Below, piece after piece: positions 1-5,730 of a stretch of 6,610 bases of DNA; position 1 is the first letter of the stretch, and the number at the start of each line of letters is the position of its first letter. The notes under the pieces are model-generated. The model was not told where the DNA came from. It saw only the letters and a list, made by a program, of their open reading frames with translations, and did not search any database. The stretch comes from CAJWGI01 sp036011785 (lineage in GTDB: Bacteria; Chloroflexota; Anaerolineae; Anaerolineales; UBA11657). Location: positions 1 through 6,610 of the forward strand of contig DASCOB010000225.1 of assembly GCA_036011785.1 (NCBI GenBank). The letters are read 5' to 3'. The position numbers and the translations under genes are program-made.

Positions 1-748
1 GCGCAGCCCGGGGTCTCTGGCAGGGGGCTGGCGCCTGGCGAGCTATCTGGGCGGATTGCTCATAATCGCGGTGGCGCTGCTTTCGCCCGTGGACGTTTTG
101 GGCGGGCAACTCTTTTTCGTGCACATGATTCAACATCTGTTGCTGGTCATGTGCGCGCCGCCGCTGTTGCTACTGTCCAATCCCTTCCCGGTCGTGCTCT
201 GGGGCCTGCCGCTAGGCGCTCGGCGCGCGATTGGGCCCTTTTTCTATAGAGAGGCCGGGTTCCGGCGGGCGTTCGCGCAGCTCACTCGCCCAGGGCTGAT
301 CTGGCTTTTTTTCGTGATTATCTACGTTGGCTGGCATGACCCGAGCGCATACGACGCGGCCCTGCGCTCTGACCGCATCCATGACCTGGAGCACCTGAGC
401 TTCTTCGCTGCAGCGCTGTTTTTCTGGTGGCACGTGACCGCGGCGGGACCACGCATGCACAGGCGTTTCTTGTACGAATGGCGTATTGCTTATTTGCTCC
501 TGACCGTGCCGGTGAACATGCTTACCGGCGTGGCGATAACCTTTTCCAGTGAGCCAATCTATCGCTACTACCTTGATGTGCCCCGACCGTGGGGTCTGAC
601 GATGATGCAGGATCAGATGCTGGGCGGGGTCATCATGTGGATACCCGGTAGCATGATGTTTCTGATAGCGGTGCTGGTCATTGTGGCGCGCATGCTGGCG
701 CAGCAAGAACGCCGCGCGCAGCACGTGCCTGTCACAGCGCCCGGATAA
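1..748 (+). CDS. ctaG: CtaG-type cytochrome c oxidase assembly protein (caa3_CtaG family), 5' end missing
   Basis: The reading frame is open from base 2 to the TAA at 746-748, so the gene enters from the left edge; 248 residues are visible. A TTG at 56 is in frame, but protein-like sequence continues upstream of it, so it is not the true start. The product is a polytopic membrane protein. It shows the hallmarks of the Bacillus CtaG / caa3_CtaG family: a SPVD segment followed by HMIQHLLL (from base 122), an APPLLLL helix, an HDPSAYDAAL loop, a DLEHLSFF helix leading into FFWWHV, and near the C-terminus a DQMLGGVIMW motif and a last hydrophobic helix. In Bacillus this family is needed to make active caa3 oxidase and is thought to act in copper-site assembly; the conserved histidines fit metal handling, but that is inference. 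It is unrelated to the Cox11-type protein also called CtaG. The stop overlaps the SURF1 start by one base (TAATG), implying translational coupling. Confidence 0.9.
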   Translation, partial: RSPGSLAGGWRLASYLGGLLIIAVALLSPVDVLGGQLFFVHMIQHLLLVMCAPPLLLLSNPFPVVLWGLPLGARRAIGPFFYREAGFRRAFAQLTRPGLIWLFFVIIYVGWHDPSAYDAALRSDRIHDLEHLSFFAAALFFWWHVTAAGPRMHRRFLYEWRIAYLLLTVPVNMLTGVAITFSSEPIYRYYLDVPRPWGLTMMQDQMLGGVIMWIPGSMMFLIAVLVIVARMLAQQERRAQHVPVTAPG

Positions 749-1521
749 TGGACCCGACGCCGGCCCGATGGGGCATAGTGCCCTCGCTCTTGTTCAACCG
801 CCGTTGGTGGTGGAGCACCCTGCTCGTGCTGCTTGCGATACCGGTGATGACGCGGCTCGGATTCTGGCAGCTGGAGCGGGGCGCGCAGCGCAGAGCGCGC
901 AACGAGCATGTCTCCCAACAACTGGCCGCCGACCCGCTGCCGCTTACCGGCCTCGACCTCTCCGTGGACGCGCAGCAGCTTCTTTTTCGCGCCGTGATCG
1001 TGCGTGGCGAATACGACCACACGCAGCAGGTTATCCTGCGCGGTCAGAAATTCCGCGGCCAGCCGGGCGTCAACCTGATCACGCCGCTTGTGCTGCCCGC
1101 TGCTGACCGGGCGGTGCTGGTGAACCGCGGCTGGATTCCATACGATTCCGCAACGCCTGTTAAGCTGGCGCAATTCGATGAGCCGGGCCCGCAGCTCGTG
1201 CGTGGGCGCATCCGCCTTTCGCAGCTCGGGCCAGCGAACGCGGCCGCGCCGCAGTTTGCACAACTGGATTGGTATCGGCTGGACATCACGGCTTTGCAGG
1301 CTCAGATGTCGTATAATTTACTGCCTGTGTACGTGCAACAGCAACCGGACGAGAACGGCGTGAACGGATTTCCACAACGCGAACCCATAGATATCGAGTT
1401 GAGCGACGGCTCACACCTTGGATACGCTATTCAATGGTTCCTGTTCGTGCCGCTGCTGGGCGGTGGCTATCTGCACTTCTTGCGCAAGAATGCAGCCCTC
1501 GGGCAGGGGGAGACCTCATGA
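748..1521 (+). CDS. surf1: SURF1 family cytochrome c oxidase assembly protein
   Basis: This is a complete 257-residue protein of normal SURF1 length and layout: an N-terminal membrane helix (about residues 20-36), a large extracytoplasmic domain and a C-terminal helix (about 226-243). Family signatures are LGFWQLER (37-44) at the end of the first helix, ILRGQKFRGQPGVNLITPL (96-114), VLVNRGWIP (123-131) and HLGYAIQWF (223-231) leading into the second helix. SURF1/Shy1 proteins help insert heme A into subunit I of aa3-type oxidases and bind heme in bacteria. The ATG at 748 shares its A with the ctaG stop and has no clear Shine-Dalgarno sequence, so re-initiation after ctaG is likely. The 3' end overlaps the ctaB start by four bases (ATGA). 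Position between ctaG and the heme A genes supports the assignment. Confidence 0.95.
   Translation: MDPTPARWGIVPSLLFNRRWWWSTLLVLLAIPVMTRLGFWQLERGAQRRARNEHVSQQLAADPLPLTGLDLSVDAQQLLFRAVIVRGEYDHTQQVILRGQKFRGQPGVNLITPLVLPAADRAVLVNRGWIPYDSATPVKLAQFDEPGPQLVRGRIRLSQLGPANAAAPQFAQLDWYRLDITALQAQMSYNLLPVYVQQQPDENGVNGFPQREPIDIELSDGSHLGYAIQWFLFVPLLGGGYLHFLRKNAALGQGETS
1506..1512 (+). promoter_or_regulatory. Ribosome binding site for ctaB
   Basis: A GGGGGAG stretch lies at 1506-1512, five bases before the ATG at 1518. It selects that ATG over the in-frame ATG at 1530, and it is the clearest Shine-Dalgarno-like sequence ahead of any start in this window. It lies inside the end of SURF1, whose TGA overlaps the ctaB start. 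Confidence 0.6.
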
Positions 1522-2445
1522 GCATCACTATGAGAGATACCGGCGCAATCGCGGCCGTCAAAGCGGAGCAACGCGCCGCGCCGGTATCGCGCTGGCAGCT
1601 GTTCGCGGTGCTTTTCAAGGTGCGCGTGGTCGGGCTGTTGCTTTTCGCAGCCGTCGGCGGCGCTTTTCTGGCGGCGGGCGGGATGCCCGCGCTGGGCCCA
1701 CTTGGCGTGCTGCTGCTGGCAGGAGGGCTGGCCGCCTCCGGGTCAGCGGCGCTGAATGAGTATTATGAGCGAGAATGCGATTCGTTCATGATTCGTACCC
1801 GGCTGCGGCCGTTGGTCACCGGGGCAATCGAGCGCCCGGCATGGGTACCATATGCGTCCGCGCTGATGATTATCGCGCCGTGCCTGGCCGTGCTGCCCTT
1901 CAACCCTGCGCTGGCCTTCTTTCTTTTTCTCGGTGCGGGGTCATTTACGTGGGTGTGTACACGCTGTTGCTAAAGCCGCGCACGCTGGTAAATATCGTCA
2001 TCGGAGGGGCGGCCGGCAGCGCGGCGGTTCTCAGCGGCAGTGCGGCGGTAGGTGCGTGGAATGACCCCGGCGCGCTGGTGCTGGCGGTGCTTCTCTTTGC
2101 GTGGACGCCCACGCATTTTTGAGCCTTGCCATTGTCTACCGGGAGGACTATCTCGTCGGTGGCACGGTGATGGTGCCAACGCGTGTGAACGTGCGTCAGT
2201 CTGCATGTTGGGTGCTGCTGCACACCGCCGCCACCGCAATGGCTGCACTAAGTCTGGCGGTTCGTCCCGGGCTTGGCTGGCTCTATATTCTGCCGGTGTC
2301 CGCTGCTACGGTCGCACTGCTGGCGCTCAACATTGGGTTGATCGCCCGGCCGCAGGTGGAGGTGGCGCGCAGATTGTTCCACGCTTCGAATCTTTACCTC
2401 GGAATCGTATTGTTGATGATTTGCGTGGACGTGGTCATAGCTTAG
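1518..2445 (+). pseudogene. ctaB: Heme O synthase (protoheme IX farnesyltransferase), interrupted by two single-base frameshifts
   Basis: CtaB/CyoE is a UbiA-type membrane prenyltransferase that adds a farnesyl group to heme B to make heme O. Its sequence is spread over three frames: 1518 to about 1938, about 1940 to 2119, and about 2119 to the TAG at 2443-2445. Piece one has the prenyl-diphosphate site NEYYERECD followed by MIRTRLRPL (1755-1808). Piece two has YVGVYTLLLKPRT and NIVIGGAAGS. Piece three has SLAIVYREDY and a C-terminal ARRLFHASNLYLG segment. Adding one G to the run at 1937-1940 and one G after the T run at 2116-2120 joins all three into a protein of about 309 residues, the usual length; the second repair also restores the family tryptophan (HFWSLA). 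Without repair the product stops at 1973 after 151 residues. It may be a true pseudogene or two homopolymer errors; intact neighbours that depend on heme O favour error, or a second copy elsewhere. Several usually conserved residues also differ (see findings). Confidence 0.88.
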
Positions 2446-2484
2446 GCAGCGCAGGAATCACGGAGGGCCGTGTGGGATAATCAC

Positions 2485-3669
2485 ATGACAGTGAAAACGT
2501 CCTTAATTAGAGCCGGCTCCGGTTTGCCGGCGCTGGCGCTCTCGGCTGTCATGAGCACCATTGTGCTCATTCTGGTCGGGAGCATCGTGCGCGTAACCGG
2601 CAATGGGCTCGGTTGTCCAGACTGGCCGTTGTGCTACGGGCAGGCCATTCCACCGCTTCTGCACCGCGGCGAGTGGGTCGAATTCTCGCACCGGCTGGTT
2701 GGGCTGGCCGCAAGCGCTCAGATTGTGCTCGTTCTGGTGCTGGCGTGGCGACATCATCGCGATGAGAAATGGGTCTTTCGGCCGGCGCTGTTCGCCAACA
2801 TTTTGCTCGTGGCGCAGATTGTGCTGGGAGGCGTTCATGTCATCCTGGAGATTCCACCGGTGACCGGCTGGATTCACACCGGGAACGCGATGTTGATTGT
2901 AGGGCTGATTGCGGTGGTACTGGCGGTCGCGCTCATCAGAGCAGACTGGCGGCCGAGTGCTCTGGCGGCGCTCGGCAATCGAACTTTTTTTGGATGGCTG
3001 AGTGCAATCACCGCGGGACTGTATTTGGTGCTCCTGGGCGCGTCGTTCGCGGTGGGTGGCGACGCGAGTCTGAAGTGCCCGGCCGGCCCGACCTGTGCGG
3101 TCACCATAGGAGTGCTGCGGAATTTGGCGGCGCTGCTCTCCGGGTTGTGGCTGGCGACGGCGCTGGCGAATGTAATCATGGCCACATCGGCAGTGAGTGG
3201 TAGTGCGGCCCTCCTGATGCGCGGTGAACCGGCCTACGAATGGATTTCGTGGACAACTGTGGCCGTGTACGTGTTGCTTTTGACCGGCTCATATGTCACG
3301 CGGAGTGGGGCTTCGCTCGTGTGCCCGGGTTTTCCGCTCTGTGGACCGGCGCCGGCCGGAATGGCCGCGCTGGTCAACATACAATTGCTGCACCGTTACA
3401 CTGCGTACAGTGTGGTCGCACTGCTGCTGCCGATTGTGTACCGGCTCTCTAATCAGCGCCTTGGTCGTGAGGTTGCCCGCTTTGCGCATGGCCTGACGGT
3501 GCTGCTCTTATTGCAGGTCAGTCTTGGGGCGGCGAACATCTTGTTGAAACTCCCGATGTGGTCACGGGCGCTGCACCTGACGGTAGGCGCTTCCATTTGG
3601 GTGACCGTGGTGATGCTGTGGGTCGCGGTCACACTGGGGCGCGGGCAACTCCCGCGGACCGCGAATTAA
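2485..3669 (+). CDS. ctaA: Heme A synthase (COX15/CtaA family) with an extra Cys-loop module
   Basis: CtaA oxidises the C8 methyl of heme O to the formyl group of heme A in the membrane. From the ATG at 2485 the protein has 394 residues; a GTG at 2470 would add five, but GGAGGG at 2462-2467 sits only two bases before it, whereas ATG 2485 has a weak GGGA at 7-nt spacing. The first four-helix half has GSIVRVTGNGLGCPDWPLC (C44, C50), the ExxH pair E66/H69 and a helix-4 histidine H131 (GWIHTGN). The last half has LVCPGFPLC (C280, C286), H303 (QLLHRY) and H364 (RALHLTVG). Spacings within each half (H69 to H131, H303 to H364) agree with the four heme-ligand histidines of Bacillus CtaA. Between the halves lies an additional two-helix segment with a third CX5C loop (C198, C204) and no histidine ligand, giving about ten membrane helices and a longer protein than the usual 300-350 residues. 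It starts 39 nt after ctaB. Confidence 0.93.
   Translation: MTVKTSLIRAGSGLPALALSAVMSTIVLILVGSIVRVTGNGLGCPDWPLCYGQAIPPLLHRGEWVEFSHRLVGLAASAQIVLVLVLAWRHHRDEKWVFRPALFANILLVAQIVLGGVHVILEIPPVTGWIHTGNAMLIVGLIAVVLAVALIRADWRPSALAALGNRTFFGWLSAITAGLYLVLLGASFAVGGDASLKCPAGPTCAVTIGVLRNLAALLSGLWLATALANVIMATSAVSGSAALLMRGEPAYEWISWTTVAVYVLLLTGSYVTRSGASLVCPGFPLCGPAPAGMAALVNIQLLHRYTAYSVVALLLPIVYRLSNQRLGREVARFAHGLTVLLLLQVSLGAANILLKLPMWSRALHLTVGASIWVTVVMLWVAVTLGRGQLPRTAN
2989..3342 (+). repeat. Internal protein-level duplication in CtaA (helix plus CX5C loop)
   Basis: CtaA residues 169-204 (bases 2989-3096) and 251-286 (bases 3235-3342) align without gaps at an offset of 82 residues. I count 14 identities in 36: W, S, T, Y, LL, S, ASL, C, P, P and C. 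Both copies are a membrane helix followed by a CX5C loop. The second copy is the canonical start of the C-terminal half because it is followed by the ligand histidine H303. The first is followed by LRNLAALLSG, with no histidine, so it looks like a degenerate extra copy. The DNA repeat is no longer obvious, so the duplication is old. Confidence 0.7.
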
Positions 3670-3675
3670 TCCGTG

Positions 3676-4209
3676 ATGTCATCGCTTTTACCCGGGGCCG
3701 GTTCCCGGCCGGCGGCGGCTTTTTTCTGCGCGCTCAGCGCGCTGCTCATCGCCGGTGTGGCAGCTGCGCACGGGGGTGGCACGCCGCAATTGAGCGGTGT
3801 GACCGCCGGCCCGTACTGGCTGACGGTTTGGACCAACCCGGAACCGGTGCGCGCGGGCGAACTGCATGTCACCGTCGGAGTGGGGGGCGCGGACGGCGCG
3901 CCTGTTCTTGACGCCGAGGTGCAGGTAGAGATTTCCGCACTGCCCAACGGAGGGGTGTCGCTTTCGGGCGCCGCCACCAGCGCGCAATCGACCAACAAAT
4001 TCCTGTACGAAGTTGATTTTGAACTGCCTGAATCCGGGCTCTATCTGGTCAGCGTGAAGGTGAGCGGCGCGGAAGGACACGGCGCGGCCAGCTTTGAGCT
4101 GCAGGCACTGCCCGCCGAGGCGTCCAACTGGCTCGTGCTCGTAAGCGTGGGTGTGGCTGTGCTTGCCGTGTTGCTGCGCTTGAGGAGCCGCGCGAATGTT
4201 TCGAGGTAG
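3676..4209 (+). CDS. Membrane-anchored extracytoplasmic protein with a FixH/YtkA/CopC-like domain
   Basis: I cannot name the family with certainty. From the ATG at 3676 the protein has 177 residues; an adjoining GTG at 3673 would add one. It has an N-terminal signal peptide (hydrophobic FFCALSALLIAGVAAA) with an AAA cleavage site directly before HGGG. A beta-rich region of about 110 residues follows, with AGPYWLTVWTNPEPVRAGELHVTV, then PVLDAEVQVEI and PESGLYLVSVKVSG. A C-terminal membrane helix (NWLVLVSVGVAVLAVLLRL) and a short basic tail end it. The order 'ligand loop, PVxDAxVxV strand, GxYxVxV strand' resembles YtkA-like/FixH and CopC-like immunoglobulin-type domains. The start lies 6 nt after the ctaA stop, with no clear Shine-Dalgarno sequence, so it is probably the last gene of the oxidase-assembly operon. 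A copper-delivery role is a guess from context and from histidines just after the cleavage site, in ELHVTV and in EGHG. Confidence 0.6.
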   Translation: MSSLLPGAGSRPAAAFFCALSALLIAGVAAAHGGGTPQLSGVTAGPYWLTVWTNPEPVRAGELHVTVGVGGADGAPVLDAEVQVEISALPNGGVSLSGAATSAQSTNKFLYEVDFELPESGLYLVSVKVSGAEGHGAASFELQALPAEASNWLVLVSVGVAVLAVLLRLRSRANVSR

Positions 4210-4227
4210 AATCCGGGAGCGCTTTGC

Positions 4228-4256
4228 TTCACTGTTCGCGCCAAAGGCGGTATAAT
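4228..4256 (+). promoter_or_regulatory. Predicted sigma-70-type promoter for secD-secF
   Basis: The gap after the FixH-like gene contains a perfect TATAAT at 4251-4256. TTCACT at 4228-4233 matches TTGACA at four of six positions and is exactly 17 nt upstream. Transcription would begin near 4261-4264, leaving a leader of about 70 nt before secD. This is the best promoter match I found in the window, and it coincides with the change from oxidase-assembly to secretion genes. Confidence 0.6.
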
Positions 4257-4263
4257 TCGTGCC

Positions 4264-4299
4264 ACGCCAGCCCCGGCTCTCGGGCCATGGGGTTGGCGT
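4264..4299 (+). promoter_or_regulatory. GC-rich hairpin at the 5' end of the secD leader (possible terminator or stabilising structure)
   Basis: ACGCCAGCCCC (4264-4274) pairs with GGGGTTGGCGT (4289-4299) over 11 pairs, one of them a G-U wobble. Inside, GGC (4275-4277) pairs with GCC (4284-4286) around a six-base loop, leaving AT as a bulge. It begins almost exactly at the predicted transcription start, so the secD mRNA would open with a strong hairpin. Only three T residues follow, so it is a weak candidate for a Rho-independent terminator of the upstream operon. A 5' stabilising or attenuating structure is equally possible. Confidence 0.5.
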
Positions 4300-4317
4300 T
4301 TGTGCGAAAGCCACAAA
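4299..4317 (+). promoter_or_regulatory. Second small hairpin in the secD leader
   Basis: TTTGTG (4299-4304) pairs with CACAAA (4312-4317) around a seven-base loop. It abuts the larger hairpin and shares base 4299 with it. It is AT-rich and only six pairs long, so it may be chance. An eight-base palindrome, AACGCGTT, follows at 4319-4326. No Shine-Dalgarno sequence is visible between here and the secD ATG. Confidence 0.3.
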
Positions 4318-4332
4318 TAACGCGTTGATTTT

Positions 4333-5718
4333 ATGTATTCAAGGTCCTCACGCTGGCTAATTCTGATTGTGGCGGTGTTCGCGGCGGCGCTTTGGGTGGC
4401 CGCGCCAAACGCCGGGTTGCACGTGGGTGTTGCCGGCCGCAGCATTGACTGGTCTGCGGAGGTGCACCAGGGCCTTGATTTGCAGGGCGGGCTGCAGGTG
4501 CTTTTGGAAGCGGACTTGCCTGCGGATCAAGCAGTGGCTAGCGAGGCCATGGCGGCCACGCGCACCATTGTTGACCAGCGTGTGAATGGCCTCGGTGTGG
4601 CTGAGCCAATCGTGCAGAGCCAGGGCGAACGGCGTATCTCGGTGGAGTTGCCCGGAATCGAGAACCCGGAGCAAGCCGTGGCGCTGCTGAAGGAAACCGG
4701 GCTGCTGGAATTCGTGGATATTGGACCCAGCCCGCTGCCGCCGGGCACGCCGGTGCGCACCGACGTCAACTCGGGTGAGGACGCGAACGTGGATGCGCTC
4801 GCCGACCGGGCGGCAGCGGGCGAGGAAATAACGCTCGCGGACGCGATCTTTCCAACCGTCATGACCGGTGCAGATCTGCGCAGCGCCAGCGTGGGCCGCG
4901 ACACGGTCACGAACGCATACGTTATCAATTTTACCCTGACGGACGAGGGCAGTGGGGCGTTCGGCGAACACACGTCTAGCAGCGTCGGTTCGTACCTGGC
5001 GATTGTGCTCGATGGGCATGTGATTTCTAGTCCGGTCATTCGAGATGCAATCACCAGCGGAAGCGGCACTATCAGCGGAAGTTTCACCTCCGAATCGGCC
5101 AACAAATTAGCGTTGCAGTTGCGCTATGGCGCGTTGCCCGTTCCGCTGGCGGTTGTGAACAGCCGCACCGTCGGCCCGACCTTGGGGCAGGATTCGGTAC
5201 GGCTTAGCATGGTGGCCGGCGCCATTGGCTTCGCCACTGTGGCGTTCTTCATGCTGCTGTATTACCGGCTGCCGGGGTTGGTGGCTGTGCTGGCGCTGGT
5301 GATGTATGCCGCCATCACTTTCTCTCTGTTTAAGCTCATTCCGGTAACGCTCACACTGCCCGGTATCGCCGGATTTGTGCTCTCGGTGGGCGTGGCGGTG
5401 GACGCTAACATCTTGATCTTCGAGCGCATGAAGGAGGAGCTGCGCGCCGGCCGGCAGATTGTGTCCGCGCTGGACGAGGGTTTTCGGCGCGCCTGGCCTT
5501 CCATCCGCGATTCGAACATCTCCACCATCATTACCTGCGCGATTCTGTTCTGGTTCGGGAACACATTCGGCGCGAGCATCGTGAAGGGCTTTGCCCTCAC
5601 TCTCTCAATTGGCGTTCTCGTCAGCCTTTTCACCGCCATTCTGGCCACGCGCACCCTGCTGCACTCTTTTCTGGACCGCATTGATGTCGCACAACGCAAA
5701 GGGTTGTTCGGTGTCTGA
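4333..5718 (+). CDS. secD: Protein translocase subunit SecD
   Basis: SecD works with SecF as a proton-driven accessory to SecYEG, pulling exported proteins out on the outer face. The 461-residue protein is complete. It has an N-terminal membrane helix (about residues 8-24), then GLDLQGG (47-53) and VLLEAD opening the first extracytoplasmic domain. RVNGLGVAEPIVQSQG (from 83) and RISVELPGI follow, then the second domain with NFTLTDEGSG, LAIVLDG and ISGSF, and the GALPVPL / RTVGPTLGQDSV lead-in to helix 2. The C-terminal five-helix bundle contains LPGIAGF (342-348) and VDANILIFERMKEE with D357, matching the conserved helix-4 aspartate of the proton path. It is shorter than Escherichia coli SecD (about 615 residues), as is common outside Proteobacteria. 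The ATG at 4333 lacks a visible Shine-Dalgarno sequence; it follows its own promoter and a structured leader, and secF is 12 nt downstream. Confidence 0.96.
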   Translation: MYSRSSRWLILIVAVFAAALWVAAPNAGLHVGVAGRSIDWSAEVHQGLDLQGGLQVLLEADLPADQAVASEAMAATRTIVDQRVNGLGVAEPIVQSQGERRISVELPGIENPEQAVALLKETGLLEFVDIGPSPLPPGTPVRTDVNSGEDANVDALADRAAAGEEITLADAIFPTVMTGADLRSASVGRDTVTNAYVINFTLTDEGSGAFGEHTSSSVGSYLAIVLDGHVISSPVIRDAITSGSGTISGSFTSESANKLALQLRYGALPVPLAVVNSRTVGPTLGQDSVRLSMVAGAIGFATVAFFMLLYYRLPGLVAVLALVMYAAITFSLFKLIPVTLTLPGIAGFVLSVGVAVDANILIFERMKEELRAGRQIVSALDEGFRRAWPSIRDSNISTIITCAILFWFGNTFGASIVKGFALTLSIGVLVSLFTAILATRTLLHSFLDRIDVAQRKGLFGV

Positions 5719-5730
5719 CCGGCCTGAATC

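Larger units (their letters stand above)
4210..4332. other. Intergenic region between the oxidase-assembly and secDF operons
   Basis: This 123-nt gap is the only long non-coding interval here; the other junctions range from a 4-nt overlap to a 39-nt gap. It holds a small CGCC-AAA-GGCG hairpin inside the promoter spacer (4239-4249), the predicted promoter, two tandem leader hairpins and a possible 13-codon reading frame (4287-4328). I see no convincing T-rich intrinsic terminator directly after the FixH-like gene. Confidence 0.7.

Noticed and set aside
880..901. GC-rich palindromic stretch (two GCGCGC blocks) inside SURF1.
   Set aside because: It lies within conserved coding sequence just after LGFWQLER and is explained by Arg/Ala codons in GC-rich DNA.
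681..1106. A + strand frame overlapping ctaG and SURF1 in another phase.
   Set aside because: The translation is low-complexity Ala/Arg-rich, and the same bases encode clear SURF1 motifs in the other frame.
212..1289. Long open frames on the minus strand opposite ctaG and SURF1.
   Set aside because: They are mirror frames of GC-rich coding DNA; the translations are rich in Arg, His and Pro, show no recognisable domain, and overlap well-identified genes.
1935..2124. Programmed -1 ribosomal frameshifting in ctaB. Both sites allow the P-site tRNA to re-pair perfectly one base back (GGG on GGG, TTT on TTT).
   Set aside because: Neither site is a classical slippery heptamer. Two successive programmed shifts in a heme O synthase would be unprecedented to my knowledge, and slippage at the second site would give HFL rather than the family HFW. 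Base loss explains the data better.
2473..2481. TGGGATAAT resembling an extended -10 promoter just before ctaA.
   Set aside because: The start of transcription would fall at or inside the ctaA start codon, and I find no convincing -35 element; ctaA is more likely read through from the upstream genes.
2470..2484. GTG at 2470 as the ctaA start.
   Set aside because: The GGAGGG before it is only two bases away, too close to work well, and the five extra residues match nothing typical of the family; ATG 2485 is preferred, though not proven.
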